64,000 nucleotides of DNA from Takakia lepidozioides (GCA_030704615.1 CM060731.1:21080001-21144000); one strand, 5' to 3'; positions 38,801 to 51,494 are shown, numbered from the stretch's first letter. The notes: a model not told the origin generated them from the sequence alone. Program-made: numbers and translations.

Positions 38801-41800
38801 CTCGCTAAGATGACAACCCAAAATGTCATCTGACCCCTTGAAAATTGAGTTGTAGCATTGTAGTATAAGGTGTTTTGTACCGTATTCGTATTGTCACCTA
38901 TTTATTTATGTGGAATGGGCTGTTCAGGTTGTAACCGTGCTCCCTTCGGATGCGGAGAAAATGCCGTGGTTGCTAAGTCGGCTACAGTCCATGGTGGATG
39001 AGGGTGATGTCCTCGTGTTCGCTTCTACCAAACTGAAGGTGGAGGAGCTGGAGGGAAAGCTTGGGGAGTGTGGGTTTAAGGTTGCAGCTCTGCATGGAGA
39101 CAAGGACCAATCATTGAGAATGGAAGTCTTACAGAAATTTAAGTCAGGGGTATTCCACGTTCTAGTAGCCACAGACGTAGCGGCACGTGGCCTGGATATT
39201 AAGTCCATCAAAACAGTGGTGAATTTCGACATTGCTAAGGATATGGACAGCCATGTGCATCGCATTGGGAGAACAGGGCGTGCAGGTGACAAAGATGGGG
39301 TTGCCCACACGCTAGTGACAGGGAAGGAGGCCCGATTTGCCGGGGAGCTTGTCACCAGTCTCATTGCAGTGGGGCAGAATGCACCTACAGAGCTTATGGA
39401 CCTTGCCATGAAGGTTGTTCTCTCTCTCTCTCTTCCTCTCGTTTTACTTTCTGATTCATTGTACTGGGTACTCTCACCAGAGAGACACCCATTTCAAATC
39501 CATCAAGGGATTTGTTTCTATACCTCTGTTTACCAACTTTGAAAAACTCGAGGCTGAGCCAAAAGTCTAGGCCCTTTTGGGGCCTAGTTATTGGCCAAAT
39601 CACATCAGAGCAGATTGATGCTTGTGTAAAGGGATTTCTAGAGGATATCTGGAAAACTTGGATCAATTGTCTGTTCCAAGGTAAGTCAGCGTCAGCCCTT
39701 GCCAAAGGTAGTTTCTGTCCCTTTGTGTTCTGCTCAAACTGGGTGCGGGGTCACTGGCCACAATGCTACGGCAATTAACATCTTATGAGTACATTCTCTT
39801 GTTTATCTTGTTCGTGATACATTGTCCAGGGTATTCTCACCAGAGAGTGACCCTCTTCAAGACAAGGTTCCTGCAACTCTGTTCACCAACTTTCAATATC
39901 TCGAGGCTGAGCCTAAAGCCTGGTCCTGTTGGGGTCTAACTTTTGGGCTGCTCACTCCAGCAGATTGATCTTGTTTGAAGGGCTTCCATAGGATATCTGG
40001 AAAGCCCAAACTAATTGTTTGTATCAAGGTAAGTCACACTACTAGAGTGAGCCCCTCACAAAGGTAGTACCTATTCCCCATGTTTCTGTCCAAAGTGGGC
40101 GCGGGGTTGATGGCCACAAACAAAGTCCTATGAGTACATTTTTCTTTCTCTTGTTTCTCTTGTTTCCTGCATATCCCCAAGCATGTCATTTCTGTGGTAA
40201 ATGCAGGGAGATACTAACAGATTTGCTTTGAAAGCTATGGCAATGACACAAAGTAAGTTTCTGCTTAAGTTTTGGCGAAGGTTAATGTGTAGGTCTTTGG
40301 CTATGTGCTCATCAATATGTTGGGTACGATTCAGCTTATTGGCATATAATAGTTGCTTACAAGGAATGGGGTTGCATTCACTCATCTCTGCAGGATGGTC
40401 GTTTCCGGGCTCAAAGAGAAGGGCGGCGAGGAGGTGGCGGAGGTGGCGGAGGTAAGGCATTGTTGGTTCTAGTGTTATCCAAATAAATGCTGATATACAC
40501 TGCAGTTGGTAAAGCACAACTAGTAGTGGAGATGGGAGATATTGAGGAGAGAGGGATTTTTCACCTATTGGGGTTTTGTTGTCCTGCCCGTGGATTCCAT
40601 CAGAAGATCCTAAATGACAATCCAGATGCCAATTCTAGTTTGAGGTTATTTGTCAAGTAGATGAGACAGTGGAAAAGCAGAGGTTTTTCTGTTTATAGTA
40701 CCTTCAGATTATGACATTAAGCAGTGCTGTTAGGAGCTGGAGTAAGGAACTATAGGATAAGAGGGAGAGTATTGTGCATTAGACAAGAGAGTTAACAGGT
40801 TCTGAGAGTTTTTGTGTTGAGTTTGTGCAGGGAAAGGAAGAGGATGGGTCGGTGGTCGTGGCAGAGGAGGAAGTGCTGGCCGGAGTGTTCGGGGTGTAGA
40901 CTTTGGGTTGGGCATTGGATATAATCCTGATGCTCCAACACCTAAGTCCATTCCACCAGGGCCAGCTGTCAGGCCCCCAGTGAGAAGCGAAGATGGCTTG
41001 AATCGTGGGGCCGCTGTGGACTCGTTGAAGCATGGTATGATGGCACGTTTCAAAAGTAGTTTTGTGGCTGCATCACCAGGGGCATCAGCAGGCTCAGGAT
41101 CCTATACAGCATCAGCTGGCCAAAGCTCTGTCCTACAGGGGCGTGTATACGGTGCTGCGGTTGGGACTGGAGCTGGGGCTACATTTGGAAACTCTTCAAG
41201 TTATGCATTGGGCAGTTCTCAGACACGGGATGGGGGTGGGTTTTCTTCATATCCTTCAGGGTTTAGGCCAGGGGCCACAGTGGGGGGATCAGTAGTTGGG
41301 GGGGGTTCAGTAGTTGGAATGCCTCCTGGAGCCACATATGGAGCTAGCGCAAATAGCTTTGTTACAAGGGATGGCGAGAGCTTGGCAAGTGCGCCTGCAG
41401 CAGCTGCTAATGGAGGAAATGACAGAGAGGGGGACAAGGGTGGTGATTCGGGCAGAGGAAGGGAGCGCTTGCGATGGGATCACCCAGGAGGTGATAGAGA
41501 GACAGATCAAGAGCAAGATAACAGAGCAGATGGTGACTCCAGGGACAGTGGGAGGGAAGGGGATGGGAGCAGAGAGCTCGAGAAGGAACGCCAACCTGAA
41601 AGGTGCGTGTAACCAAAGCTTTCTTTGGGTTTTATAGTGGAGTGTAAAGTACGATCAAGATTGCACGAGGATCTAAAAACCACAACCTGGTCCTTCGAAC
41701 GCCTTCCAATATTACAGTGCTATTTGTGAGACTTCTATGGGTGCCATCATGAGCCTTTGTGACATTTAAATCTGTTCATGAAAGGGGCTGGGGGAAGTTG

Positions 41801-41895
41801 GGTGCAAGAGAGATTGAGCTGTCTCATAGTGTTTGGTGTGATTTTGCAGAGATACTTCTCGACCGAGGAGGCGGCTTTCAGGTTGGGATCGATAA
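35863..41895 (+). CDS. DEAD-box ATP-dependent RNA helicase, RH24/DDX42 type
   Basis: Seven exons with GT-AG introns in matching phase: 35,863-36,249; 37,022-37,349; 37,709-38,451; 38,928-39,413; 40,394-40,451; 40,831-41,602; 41,850-41,895. They give 939 residues. The start MSKRKFGFEGFGINKRSSY is typical of plant RH24. All helicase motifs are present: Q motif NPTPIQCQ, AKTGSGKT, PTRELAQQ, TPGR, DEAD, SAT, VLVFAS, ATDVAARGLDI, HRIGRTGRAG. An acidic N-terminal region and a Gly/Ser/Arg-rich tail flank the core. DDX42-type helicases are nuclear ATP-dependent RNA remodelers linked to spliceosome assembly. The last exon adds only 15 codons (DTSRPRRRLSGWDR) and was chosen because the tgaaag|gtgcgtg donor and ttttgcag acceptor keep frame. 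Without it the protein ends two codons after PER. Confidence 0.9.
39455..39799 (+). repeat. Intron-associated repeat Y, copy 1
   Basis: In intron 4 of the helicase gene. Shared blocks with the other copies: tctcaccagagag, ctcgaggctgagcc(a/t)aaag, gcagattgat, ttccaaggtaagtc, actgggtgcggggtc, ggccaca, gagtacattctctt. Bounded by CT-rich tracts. Confidence 0.75.
39815..40150 (+). repeat. Intron-associated repeat Y, copy 2
   Basis: Tandem to copy 1 in the same intron and orientation, roughly 365 bp downstream, about 75-80% similar by eye. Confidence 0.75.
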
Positions 41896-43340
41896 TAGGC
41901 ATTTAGTATCAGCCAAAGTCCCCAACAGCAGTTGGCTTTATTCATGTCAAGGTTTTGGTCACTTTCCAATCTCATTGTAGCATGCTATCCCTAACTAAGC
42001 GGGCCACGTTGGAACCTTGTATCCATGTTGTAGGTTTCTATGCAAGTTTCTTGGGTTGCAGTGTGTATATACACTGTAGTGAGGGTCCTGGCTGATCTCA
42101 TTAGCCTGTGGCTTCAATCGAGTGGTTTTCTCCTCCCAAGGCCTTAGAATCCTTGTGTGCTATGGTCACTCCTGAAAACTGGAGTTTTGAGGTTCTTTAT
42201 GTTCTATCACTTTTCCTTTTTGTCACCTGACAAAGAGTTGTTTGATATCATATTGGAAAACTGTAACTGTTTATCTGACCCTGTGGAAGCAGTCTGGGAA
42301 AATGCTCGGTCAAGGCTGAGAAATAGAGTTTAGGATGTGAACTTTTTTTTGGCAAGGTACCTCCTTATGCTGTTGGACTACATTGAGAAGATTGAGAAGA
42401 TTTAGAAGTTCTAAACCCCTAAACGTCTACAGCCTTCCTCAACAAAATATCTGAACCTCCTACCACATTTTCATTTATATCTAAGACTTTACTGAGATCT
42501 ACTAAAGTTAATCATGTTGGTAATAGAGTACATCCCATACCTTTAACTAAAATTTCATGACATTTGGCCTTAGGATGTGAAATCTTACATCATTTTTTTG
42601 AGCCTGAGAAGTTTCTGCAACCTTTGCAGAGTAGGAAGAATCTCACCAATCTTATTGAAACTCCTAAATGGTGGAGCCAATTGAGTTCAAATTTCACATG
42701 CCTCGTGAAGTTAGCCACCTTCTCCTAATTTTTTCGGAGTTCTTGGATTTATACATATTTAATCTTGAACATACCCTGTAGTACGTAGATGACTCCCCAC
42801 TTCGTAGCATTGAAAGCTCACGAGTTAAAGTTGTGAAGAACAGTAGCAATGAGTACGCAGGTCGTTCGGAGTGCGGGCCGAATTGACAGACTAACTTAGA
42901 TGGATTTCAATCGATAGAGAGCTGTCGTTGCCTCGCATCTGCTAACTCTCCACGAGGAAGGGGAGATTCAGCCTTTTTTTAAAACTTCCGTGAGGAGTTT
43001 TGGGTGCTCGAACAGATCAGACATGGAGATCTCTGATACCGGCCGCAAGATCTGTGTCGGTAAAATGTTCGGGATTGCGGGGGGATTTAGTAGTTGACTG
43101 CCTTTACTATTATGGAGCGATGACAATCGAATGATCCATCGTTTCTTCAGCTATGGGCATTTTAGTCTTTCACCAAAAATGGACAAAAAGTCCAAAACGG
43201 GCTTGGGAGCAACAGAGACACTATTAATCCTCAAACGCGGACCAGAGTTTGGGGGTGCCATTCCCTTTTCTGTCAAAACTCTAAAGTAAGCAACATCAAA
43301 AAGATCTAAACAAGGATAAAAGTTAGGGAGTAACTTTTAG
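41896..43340. other. Intergenic DNA, helicase to SAUR
   Basis: No ORF with recognisable features. AT-rich with no repeats obvious by eye. The last 150 bp act as SAUR promoter (listed separately). Confidence 0.5.
43215..43220 (-). promoter_or_regulatory. Auxin response element (GAGACA) upstream of the SAUR gene
   Basis: GAGACA is the complement of TGTCTC, the canonical ARF-binding AuxRE. It lies 130 bp upstream of the TATA box, a typical distance. A six-base match alone is weak evidence. The gene family makes it plausible. Confidence 0.4.
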
Positions 43341-43347
43341 CCTCGGG

Positions 43348-43357
43348 CTATATAAAC
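43348..43357 (+). promoter_or_regulatory. TATA box of the SAUR gene
   Basis: ctatataaac lies 139 bp before the ATG at 43,487, after a GC-containing segment and before a CT-rich leader (with a TGTCTC at 43,382). Transcription probably starts near 43,380. Confidence 0.6.
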
Positions 43358-43486
43358 CCCGCCAACCTCGCTCGCTTTGCGTGTCTCTCTCCTGTCTGTC
43401 TGATCACTGCCTCACTGTCGGACTCTCTCTCTTTGAGCTCTGAGTATTCTGCAGGCGTCTAGAGCTGATCTTCACTGCTCCACAAT

Positions 43487-44182
43487 ATGTTGGCAACACT
43501 CTCTTTTCCTTGCACGGACAGTACAGTACAATATTCGAGCTCCGATCGCACCCTGTTGATGTCGACATCCAAGAGCCAGAAGAAGCTGGTGTCTAAGACA
43601 CAGACAACAAACAAAGTGACCAGCTATGTGAAGCATCATTTACAGGCCATAGGCTTTGGAAAGCCTCAAAGTTTGGCCTCCTTCCAGTCCGAAGCATCTC
43701 TCGACACACAATCCGATCGCTCAAGTTTGCTGATTTCGACGTGTCTCCAGAGGTCGTCTAAGAGCAAGAGACGTTTACTGGGCATGGAACTTGGAAAGAC
43801 TAACGGTTTGGCTCCCGACCAGTCCCATAGATTGTCTTTGGAGTCTGGTACTGACCATATCAAATCTGTGACGAAATTTGTTTCACACCCACCGGGGGTG
43901 CCAAGGGGCTGCGTGGCGGTGTACGTGGGCACAGAGAGGCGTCGATTTGTGATCCCCATTATGCTCCTGAAGCATAAACTGTTTGGTGAGTTGCTTGCAA
44001 AGACGGAGGAGGAATATGGATACCAGAATGAGGGAGGTGTGCGCATCTCTTGCGACCCTGATCTCTTTGAGCAATTCTTGCATGGCAAATTGAAAAAGAC
44101 TACTCTACAAATTGGAGGCCATTCTGCTGATGCGGGCGTTGTTTGTGGCATGGAAGGAGGGTTCACAGCACTGGTATTATAA
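43487..44182 (+). CDS. SAUR-family small auxin-up RNA protein
   Basis: An intronless 231-residue frame, ATG at 43,487 after a clear TATA box. The SAUR domain occupies residues 136-204: PPGVPRGCVAVYVGTERRRFVIPIMLLKHKLFGELL..EEEYGYQNEGGVRISCDPDLFEQFL, matching the family's VPKGH(C)xAVYVG, RFVVP and EEEFG motifs. Land-plant SAURs are usually 90-180 residues. Here a Ser/Lys/Thr-rich N-terminal extension of about 130 residues precedes the domain. In flowering plants SAURs inhibit PP2C.D phosphatases, activate plasma-membrane H+-ATPases and are auxin-induced. That role is not established outside land plants. Lack of introns is normal for the family. Confidence 0.9.
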   Translation: MLATLSFPCTDSTVQYSSSDRTLLMSTSKSQKKLVSKTQTTNKVTSYVKHHLQAIGFGKPQSLASFQSEASLDTQSDRSSLLISTCLQRSSKSKRRLLGMELGKTNGLAPDQSHRLSLESGTDHIKSVTKFVSHPPGVPRGCVAVYVGTERRRFVIPIMLLKHKLFGELLAKTEEEYGYQNEGGVRISCDPDLFEQFLHGKLKKTTLQIGGHSADAGVVCGMEGGFTALVL

Positions 44183-46733
44183 GCGGCCATGATGTGCTAG
44201 TGTTCACCTTGCAAGTGTGACCTGTACATTCTACTCACATTTAGGCCAACATGGGCCTCGGATGCCCCGGGAGGGCCACTTTAGAGATCTAGTGGCAACG
44301 TTCTGCCGGCTGGCAACGGTCAAGCTTTTATTCCGAAGCTGATAGGTTTAATTTACCATTTAGAAAGCTTGAACCATTGAGTTGGAGATTCATTTTTGAC
44401 ATTTATGCATATTTTTCACTTTCCCATGTACATTGGTGACATCATTTGGAAGAAATTCATGAGCCCAATTAAAGGCCATCAATTGGAAACTACCTTTTGA
44501 CCCCTAGCTAGGCATGGATTGTCAGTTGCAGGATGATATTGTCCATAACAAATCAATGGGATACTCTTAGTAGTGAGAGTAATTGGAATCCTTGAAAAGA
44601 GATCAGCATTCCTGCACCCACCTCCGACTGTAGTGCCCAAAGCCACTTCCAAGAAAAGCCATGTGAAGCTCAGAAATGAAGCACTAAATAGACATGTAAA
44701 ATTATTACAAGAGCTGAACAAAATTTGCTGACTGCAATACCCATGAATTGAACAAGGCATGCATACCTCAATCACCCAGACTGGGTGAGTTTGGGGTTCC
44801 ATGGGAGTACTATTTCAGTGAGCACAAAGGTAGCATGGTTGAGAGGGAGGGCAGATGTGACTATAGTTGTGTGTGAGTTCGCTTCACTTCACATGGGTTA
44901 TTTCTTCCAATCCTTGTGCATGTAATGCAAAGTCTGACTTTTGCAACACACTATTTACTTTCTTTGGGAAATCAATGATTTGACTGTTATCTTAATTTTC
45001 ATTATTTATACCCGGATTGATAACCGGTTGGTATATTACGATTGGAATACCCCTCCTATTGATACCCATCCACAAATCAAAAATCATACCAGTATCGGCC
45101 GATATTAAAATTTAGTGAATGTTCTAATACTATGCAATCAGTATTGAAAAATAACTTTTTTTCAATAACAGGACGCAGCAGGTTTAAAGAGAAGTAATAC
45201 CTGCCCAACACTGGTTATTTCTCTCATGGTACCCTGCAATGCAGGCAGCTTCACATCAAACAGCTTCACATCAAACCCCTCAAGTATGGCTGAAGGTGCC
45301 ACAAGCTTAATCGCGGTTGCACCATTTTCACATTAGTCATCCTGACTTTTTGCAACATGCCCGCAAAAACTATTAAGAGAAACTTTCACTTGTGTTGTAT
45401 TTTTCTGGGAGGCTGGATGAGAGGGACCCCAACAATTTTCGATCCAAAATCATCTCTAATGAGAGTGTGAGATCTTTACAAGCCCTTTTCGCGTCAAAGT
45501 GGGTACTCCATGGGGTCCAGAAGGCACATCTCTCTTGAGGAGGATGGGGAATTGGTTTAACACTGCAGGTGCATTGACAGTTTCCAATGTCCACCAGGAG
45601 GCATTTATTAGGGTCCAACTATAGTAGTAAGACTACTGAATGTTGTCCAATTGTTGTTGATAGAGGTCTTTCAGTAACTCTTTGCAACAAAAACTTGATG
45701 CAGTGCCAAAAGGTGAGGCATACAATCAGGGATGCCAACAGCTAGCAGTAGCCCTTTCTTATACTCTTTCCTTCATGCATTAGAATGCATGGTTTGACAC
45801 GGCTTCTGTAAGCTACTAAGGATATGGGAGTATGCTACAGAAATCAGTTACTAAGACTCAATAACAGCGCTGAAATAAACTTCCTGTTCCTTCACGATCT
45901 GCAATGAAATTTATCATTTTGAAGTTGGTTGTAGCCTTCTGTAAGCTAGTAGGATATGGGAGCATGCTACAGAAATCGGTTACTAAGACTCAAAAGCAGC
46001 CCTGAAATGAACTTACTGTTCCTTCAAGATCTTCAATAAAACTGATCATTTTCAAGTTAGTTGTTGAATGGTAAGGGAGACTTACTCACTCCTGCAACTA
46101 AACTAGATGGCCCCTTGCTCCACTGTAATTTTTGTGGAGAAGCTTTCGTCATTCAATTTGAAAACTCCTGGAATAGCATCCTGACTATTTTAGCGAAATA
46201 GAGCTAGTGGACGTTTAAGTTTCAAACCAGGTTGATCAAGCACAATCCATTTGTACTTGCAACTAAATTAGTCAACTGTGATTGAGGCAAGTTGTCCCTC
46301 TCCACCTGCAACAAATTGACAGAGTATCAGTGACATGCTACCTTAATCAAAACTTCAGCATTCCGGCAATTTTAGTCTTTGAATCCTATTTAACAGTCCC
46401 CTGGACATTCATATTTTGGAGAGTTCTCACCTTTTGGAGTGATGCTGGCTGCAAGAAATAGACCGCGAAGCAGACCACGCTCAGGACAGGTACCCCATCA
46501 TCCTCTTGCAGGCAACAGGCAATGCTTGGAGCAGCCATCAAGGAAGCTCAAACTACACTATGACAGCCCTCAATTTTCAGTATGCTCTGATTGCACAAAC
46601 TGTAGTCAAAGCTCTGCAACAAATTGATCTATCCGCTTCAGATTTCTCTGTTCTCCTCGGAACCAGCAACCAAGGGAGTAAAAGCCCCTTCCCTGGGCAT
46701 GATCACTGCTACATATGTGCGCAGTGTAGGACG
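44183..46733. other. Intergenic DNA between convergent SAUR and methyltransferase genes
   Basis: 2.5 kb without a recognisable gene. It contains a 132-bp tandem duplication (listed separately) and AT-rich stretches. The ORF 46,506-46,931 on the plus strand overlaps the real last exon of the methyltransferase on the other strand and is treated as a shadow. Confidence 0.5.
45802..46066. repeat. 132-bp tandem duplication
   Basis: Two units starting g(g/c)cttctgtaagcta at about 45,802 and 45,934 share atatgggag-atgctacagaaatc, gttactaagactca and ttcctgttccttc-a-gatct. Similarity is about 85% by eye. Non-coding. Confidence 0.75.
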
Positions 46734-49700
46734 TCAAGAACACAGTTCAAGAGTGCTGATACATTCAATGTGGGGGGTTTGAGGGAACATGTCCACAGGT
46801 TGCACACTAAGCAATCGGTAGCGTGTTGGTGTCTCAGATCCCTCCTACCATCCAAAAATCCCACGGTTATTGTTTGCTTGCCCCACCAGTTCTCTTTTCT
46901 GTCTGTTGGTCCCTCTGTTTCATTAAGATAAAAGTCTTCTACTAAAAACAAACATATGGCAAAAGTAATGGCCCATCTACTTTTGTCAGGCTCCTCCTTT
47001 CCCCCTCACCCATTTCGCTGCATCCGACTAGGTGGCCAACAGGGTAGGCCAACCAAAAATCCGACGAGCACATTCTCAAAGGACTCCTATATGTTGGTGC
47101 AGACTGTCTACATGTTAGCCATTTTGGGATGTACACCATTGGGTCCTGCAGGAGCTATCCCAATGCAAAACATGAATGAATCAACACATAATCCATGACA
47201 GTGTCCACTTCTGAGTCATTCAGGCATACACCAAGAAAATCAGAAACAAGGTCCTGAAGAAATCCAAAAAAAGAAACTCACTTCATTATGGCATAGGAGG
47301 TCAAGGTCCCTGGCACAGGTGGCAGGGTTGCAGGAGATATAGACAATACGAGGCGCTTTCAGCTGCAACAAATAGCGAATAAGCTTTGGGTGCATTCCTG
47401 GCCTGTTGGGATCTGCATCAAGACAACGTCAAGGTGATGTGAAGGGGAAAAGTTTCATGGTAAATTTCTCAACAAATGTTAGTCATGATGTGGGACGGAG
47501 ATTTCCAAGAGCATGTGAGTACCAGATCAACCTCCCCAACACGAGAGAGAAGCAACAGTGGGAGGACAAGATATCTCTCTATGAACCCCCTATAAAAAAG
47601 TACACTTGAGGTAACAGTCCATGGGAATTCTAACCCTCTCCATGGAGACATGGAGAGGGAAAGGAGGTACCTGTAATTACAACATCAGGATGTGGAAAAT
47701 CCCTTCCAAAGTCCTCTGTCAGTTTGTTGAGGTCACCTCGAATGAAGGTAGCATTGTGGATACCATTCCTCTCAGCATTGCGCCGGGCGTCTGCTACAGC
47801 TTCAGGCACCAGCTCGAAGCCATACACATGCTTAACCCTGACCAACCCAATGCCACTGGGTATTAGTTACTGCTGTCGTTTGTCACAAAAAAACAAATTT
47901 CATCTTTAATTGGTGTTTGAGAGACTGAAGCTCAATGCCAATGTTACAATCCATTTCCAGCATGTACCCCTTTGGATCAGAAGGCAGCACTCACTTTTTG
48001 GCCATGCTGAGGCCGATGGTGCCAGTACCGCAGAAGAGATCCAATATAATTTCACTGTTGTTGCCTTTCAACATACACTCATCTTCCACCCTCTGATATA
48101 GCACCTCGGCCTGCAAATAACCATCCATTCATGCCCTTATACTACAGTCTCCACCTTTCTCAAGCATTTGGGCTTAGAGGCTAGCCAATAACTCATTTTA
48201 GTCATGCAAGAATGTGTGTTTTTGTGTAGAGACACTTAAGAGTTGCACTTCTGGGGTGCTACCTATAAACACTGCCTACAAGGTATGCTTGAGTAGTCCC
48301 CTAGAGGATATGTAGCCACCCACCAGCACACAACTCGCCTCCGATCACTGTAATGCTTGCCATAGCAATGAGAATCTGGTTGATAGGTGGCTAGCATGGA
48401 CAAGGTACTCAAAGGCATAATGTTGTTTCCAGAACTGCTTCTGTAGCCCTCCTGCTACAAGGACACACATGTGACTAACTCACTAAACACTTCAGGACAT
48501 ACGATTGACACATGAAATGGATGCTGGGGAGAGAATTGGGCCTGCAAAGAGTGTTCCAATGCAACTTGTATCAGAATTTACCTGCTCGGTGTTGGTCTGG
48601 AAAAAGGAGTTGGCCGATATCTCGAATACAAGACCCCGCAGGCGCTCTGTAATGAAACCTTTTCCATACAACACATGTTCTTTCTCTCCTACTGAGGTTG
48701 GTCCTATTGAAGTATTTACATTGTTCAGGATGCTCACCTGCATCAGCCCCACACCTCCACTCAGAGGACAAACAAGGCAGGCATGACTAATCTTCACTCA
48801 CCAGTAGATTGGAATAGCCGAATACAGTGTGAAGAAATGCTAGAAGCTAGGAAAATATCGACTTAGAACCATTTAAGTAACCCGACAATCACGTTTGAGA
48901 GCTTTACTTCATCTTAGAGGACAAACTAACTGCAAGTGGGTCAGAAGGGAATCAGTACGTTGCAAAAAGAAGAGAAGATGCAATGTTTCTACTAACAGGA
49001 TTTCATGGACCTGACTCAAAATGCTCGGGCAAGAGCTTTTACACATCTGAGCAAATTTGATGGCGTGGGTCCTTACCACTTGAGGGAACAATGACGTAAT
49101 TTGGTGTACCAAAGGTTGCAGGAGCTCCGGGTTGTCACTCTTTGTTACCACATTCACCATGAGCTGTAGGTCTCCTGTGTTACAATCCCTGCTCACTCAA
49201 ATTTGATGATGATGGGAAGAATTAGTTTCTGCCAGTCATGCACACGCACAATCGAGATGTACTGTTGCCAATGAGTAAGTCCACTTTGACACAAAATCGA
49301 GACTTCAACAATAAAAAATATTCTCTTGCAAAACTGAACAGGGGTTAAATGCTCTTAGTAACATTTATCACACGCTCCTCATAAAAGAGGTGGCTTGGGC
49401 CTCTAATGTAAGTAACAGAAGACACATCCTAAATACGAATACAACCAATGAGGCATGGAACAAATTCTGTGTTAGTGTGGACCTCAACAGAAAAGGGTGA
49501 GAGCAGCTAGCCCCACATGACACCCACTGCTTAAGCTGTCTTCTGCACAAGGCATTGTGAAAGATTGTTACAATAGTACGGCAACCGAACTGAATGGACG
49601 TTCTTTAAGTCACCTGCCAGATCGGATGGCTAGATGCTTGAGGAAACCCTCATAAGTGTGCACATTGTATGGTGGCAAATCTTCCACATTCTTTTCACCA

Positions 49701-51494
49701 AACTCCTGTATCAACTCCAGAACCTGCGAAGAATCATGAGATCCCCAGATGCAGCTTAGTTACCATAGTAGTTCAGTGGTCTGGTAAGGATTTGCTCAAT
49801 ATTGTAAGCTACAGGCTTGCACTTCCTCCATCCACTCCCTCCAATTCTTAGCACCTACAATGTGCAACAAGAAAAATATATTGACCCTCAAACAAGCCAG
49901 AAACAACATAGTCCTGGGTCCAACCATTGACCTTGCTCCATTTTTCATATTCCCAGTGCACACTCCCTAATTCTGAGAATCTCAAAAGTCAGCTCAGAAA
50001 TTCCACTACCCCTCACCAGACATGAAACATGTGGACAGACAATATGGCGGTAGAGAGAGAGAAAACATATTCTGACCTTATTTGCAACATCGTGCTGCAA
50101 TAAGCACTCGTTGACGGGCAATATTTTGTCGAATCTACCAGGGGCATGAAGACCCAAAGCAAACTCTCCCAATTTCTTATCCACATTTCCAGCTTCTTTG
50201 CTCGCAGGCAGGTACTCCTCAAGGGGTGTCCACTTTTGTGTCCCGAATGAGAACTCCATCTGAAATTCATACAGATATTGAGGCTTTTACATAGCAGTGT
50301 GTCAACAACATATTTTTCAAACTAGGTTCTTTGCAACACTAAGGTATCCAAGCATATGGCACACCAAAATCCCCTTGCCAAAGCACAGGACCATACAAGC
50401 AAACAAAACTACTGACTTACTAGATAGTGACAACCTTAGGCTTTACAGAGCTTGAAGATTTTGATGGTTAAACTACAGGTTTATTGCATCCAGTAAATCT
50501 GCAAGGGGATAGAGAAAGTGGGTACCTTATTACGATAATGATATTGAGACACACATGGCACTATTGGCATCATATAGCAATATGGATCTCCTAAAGCAGG
50601 GCTCTGGCCAAATCTGCCGACACGTGCGATCAATTCGTGGACCTGCTGCTGCTTGGCCATCAATTGGGCCTCGTATGCCAGGTTTTGTGTCTTGCAGCCC
50701 CCACACTCTCCAAAGTGCTCACATGGAGCAGTCACGGCATTATCATGAGCCGACAATGTCTTCAGCTTGTATGCCTGCATTCAAAGAACTTGTAATCAAG
50801 TACAATGTCTTCAGCTTCCGCACCTCAAATGGATTATGCAGGGACAAAATCTTGCAAGTGGATGGAAGAGTGGACACTATTACCTTAGGCCGGAAGGTAA
50901 GTAAAACTTGGAGCCAGCATATAAAACTTGTACGTACATGCCTCCTTGGCCGAAAGGCTAGAATGGGTAGAGAGTTACAAAACACCCGGGGTGATGATCG
51001 TCTGTGAGAGAACCAAACTATTTTAAACATACCTCTGCAAATCCTTTCTTTTTTTTGCGAATGCGAGCCATCAGACGCTCACCCGGGAGAGCTCTTTCAC
51101 AAAACACCACGAACCCAGTGTCCACAACCCTGCACACTCCAAGTCCCTTGTACGCAAGGCTGTCACACACCAGCTCGAGATCCTGGCCCAATTTAGGGAA
51201 ATATGGTTTCTTTACCCGCTTTGCACCCTCTGATTGCAACACAGTAGCCTCAACAGATGAATGGGTTCCTTCTTCCCCATTCCTGGTCACTTCCACAGTC
51301 TCACTGCATTCGACTCCAGTGCTTGACGCTGCTATGACAAGGGTCTGGTACTTTGCATTGGATGTGTAACCAATATCTGGAAAGCGCATAGATGGAGACC
51401 ATGACTTCTGTGAACGCGTATGCACAGAGGCGAGGCAGCGACCCCACAAGGAAGAAGCAGCCATGGTCGCGAGAGGCGTCACCATGGCCTTCAT
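46734..51494 (-). CDS. TrmA/RumA-type RNA (uracil-C5)-methyltransferase, organelle-targeted
   Basis: Ten exons assemble in frame to 598 residues: 51,494-51,033; 50,774-50,526; 50,259-50,077; 49,723-49,614; 49,188-49,077; 48,737-48,582; 48,110-47,995; 47,837-47,671; 47,412-47,282; 46,844-46,734. The first 60 or so residues are Ser/Ala/Arg-rich like a plastid or mitochondrial transit peptide. A TRAM RNA-binding domain follows (about 95-154, GLGVCRV, ALPGER). A Fe-S cluster motif C172-x5-C178-x2-C181 (CEHFGECGGC) comes next. The SAM site is LDLFCGTGTIGL (447-458), and DPNRPGMHPK (519-528) binds substrate. Nucleophile Cys546 sits in SCNPATCARD and general base Glu588 in PHIE. The enzyme makes 5-methyluridine in tRNA or rRNA. 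The TRAM domain and Fe-S motif favour the RlmC/RlmD-like branch. All catalytic residues are intact. Confidence 0.9.

Noticed and set aside
46506-46931. 141-codon plus-strand ORF
   Set aside because: It lies antisense to the last exon of the TrmA-like gene, which is supported by PVDMFPQTPHIE. The plus frame has no recognisable domain.
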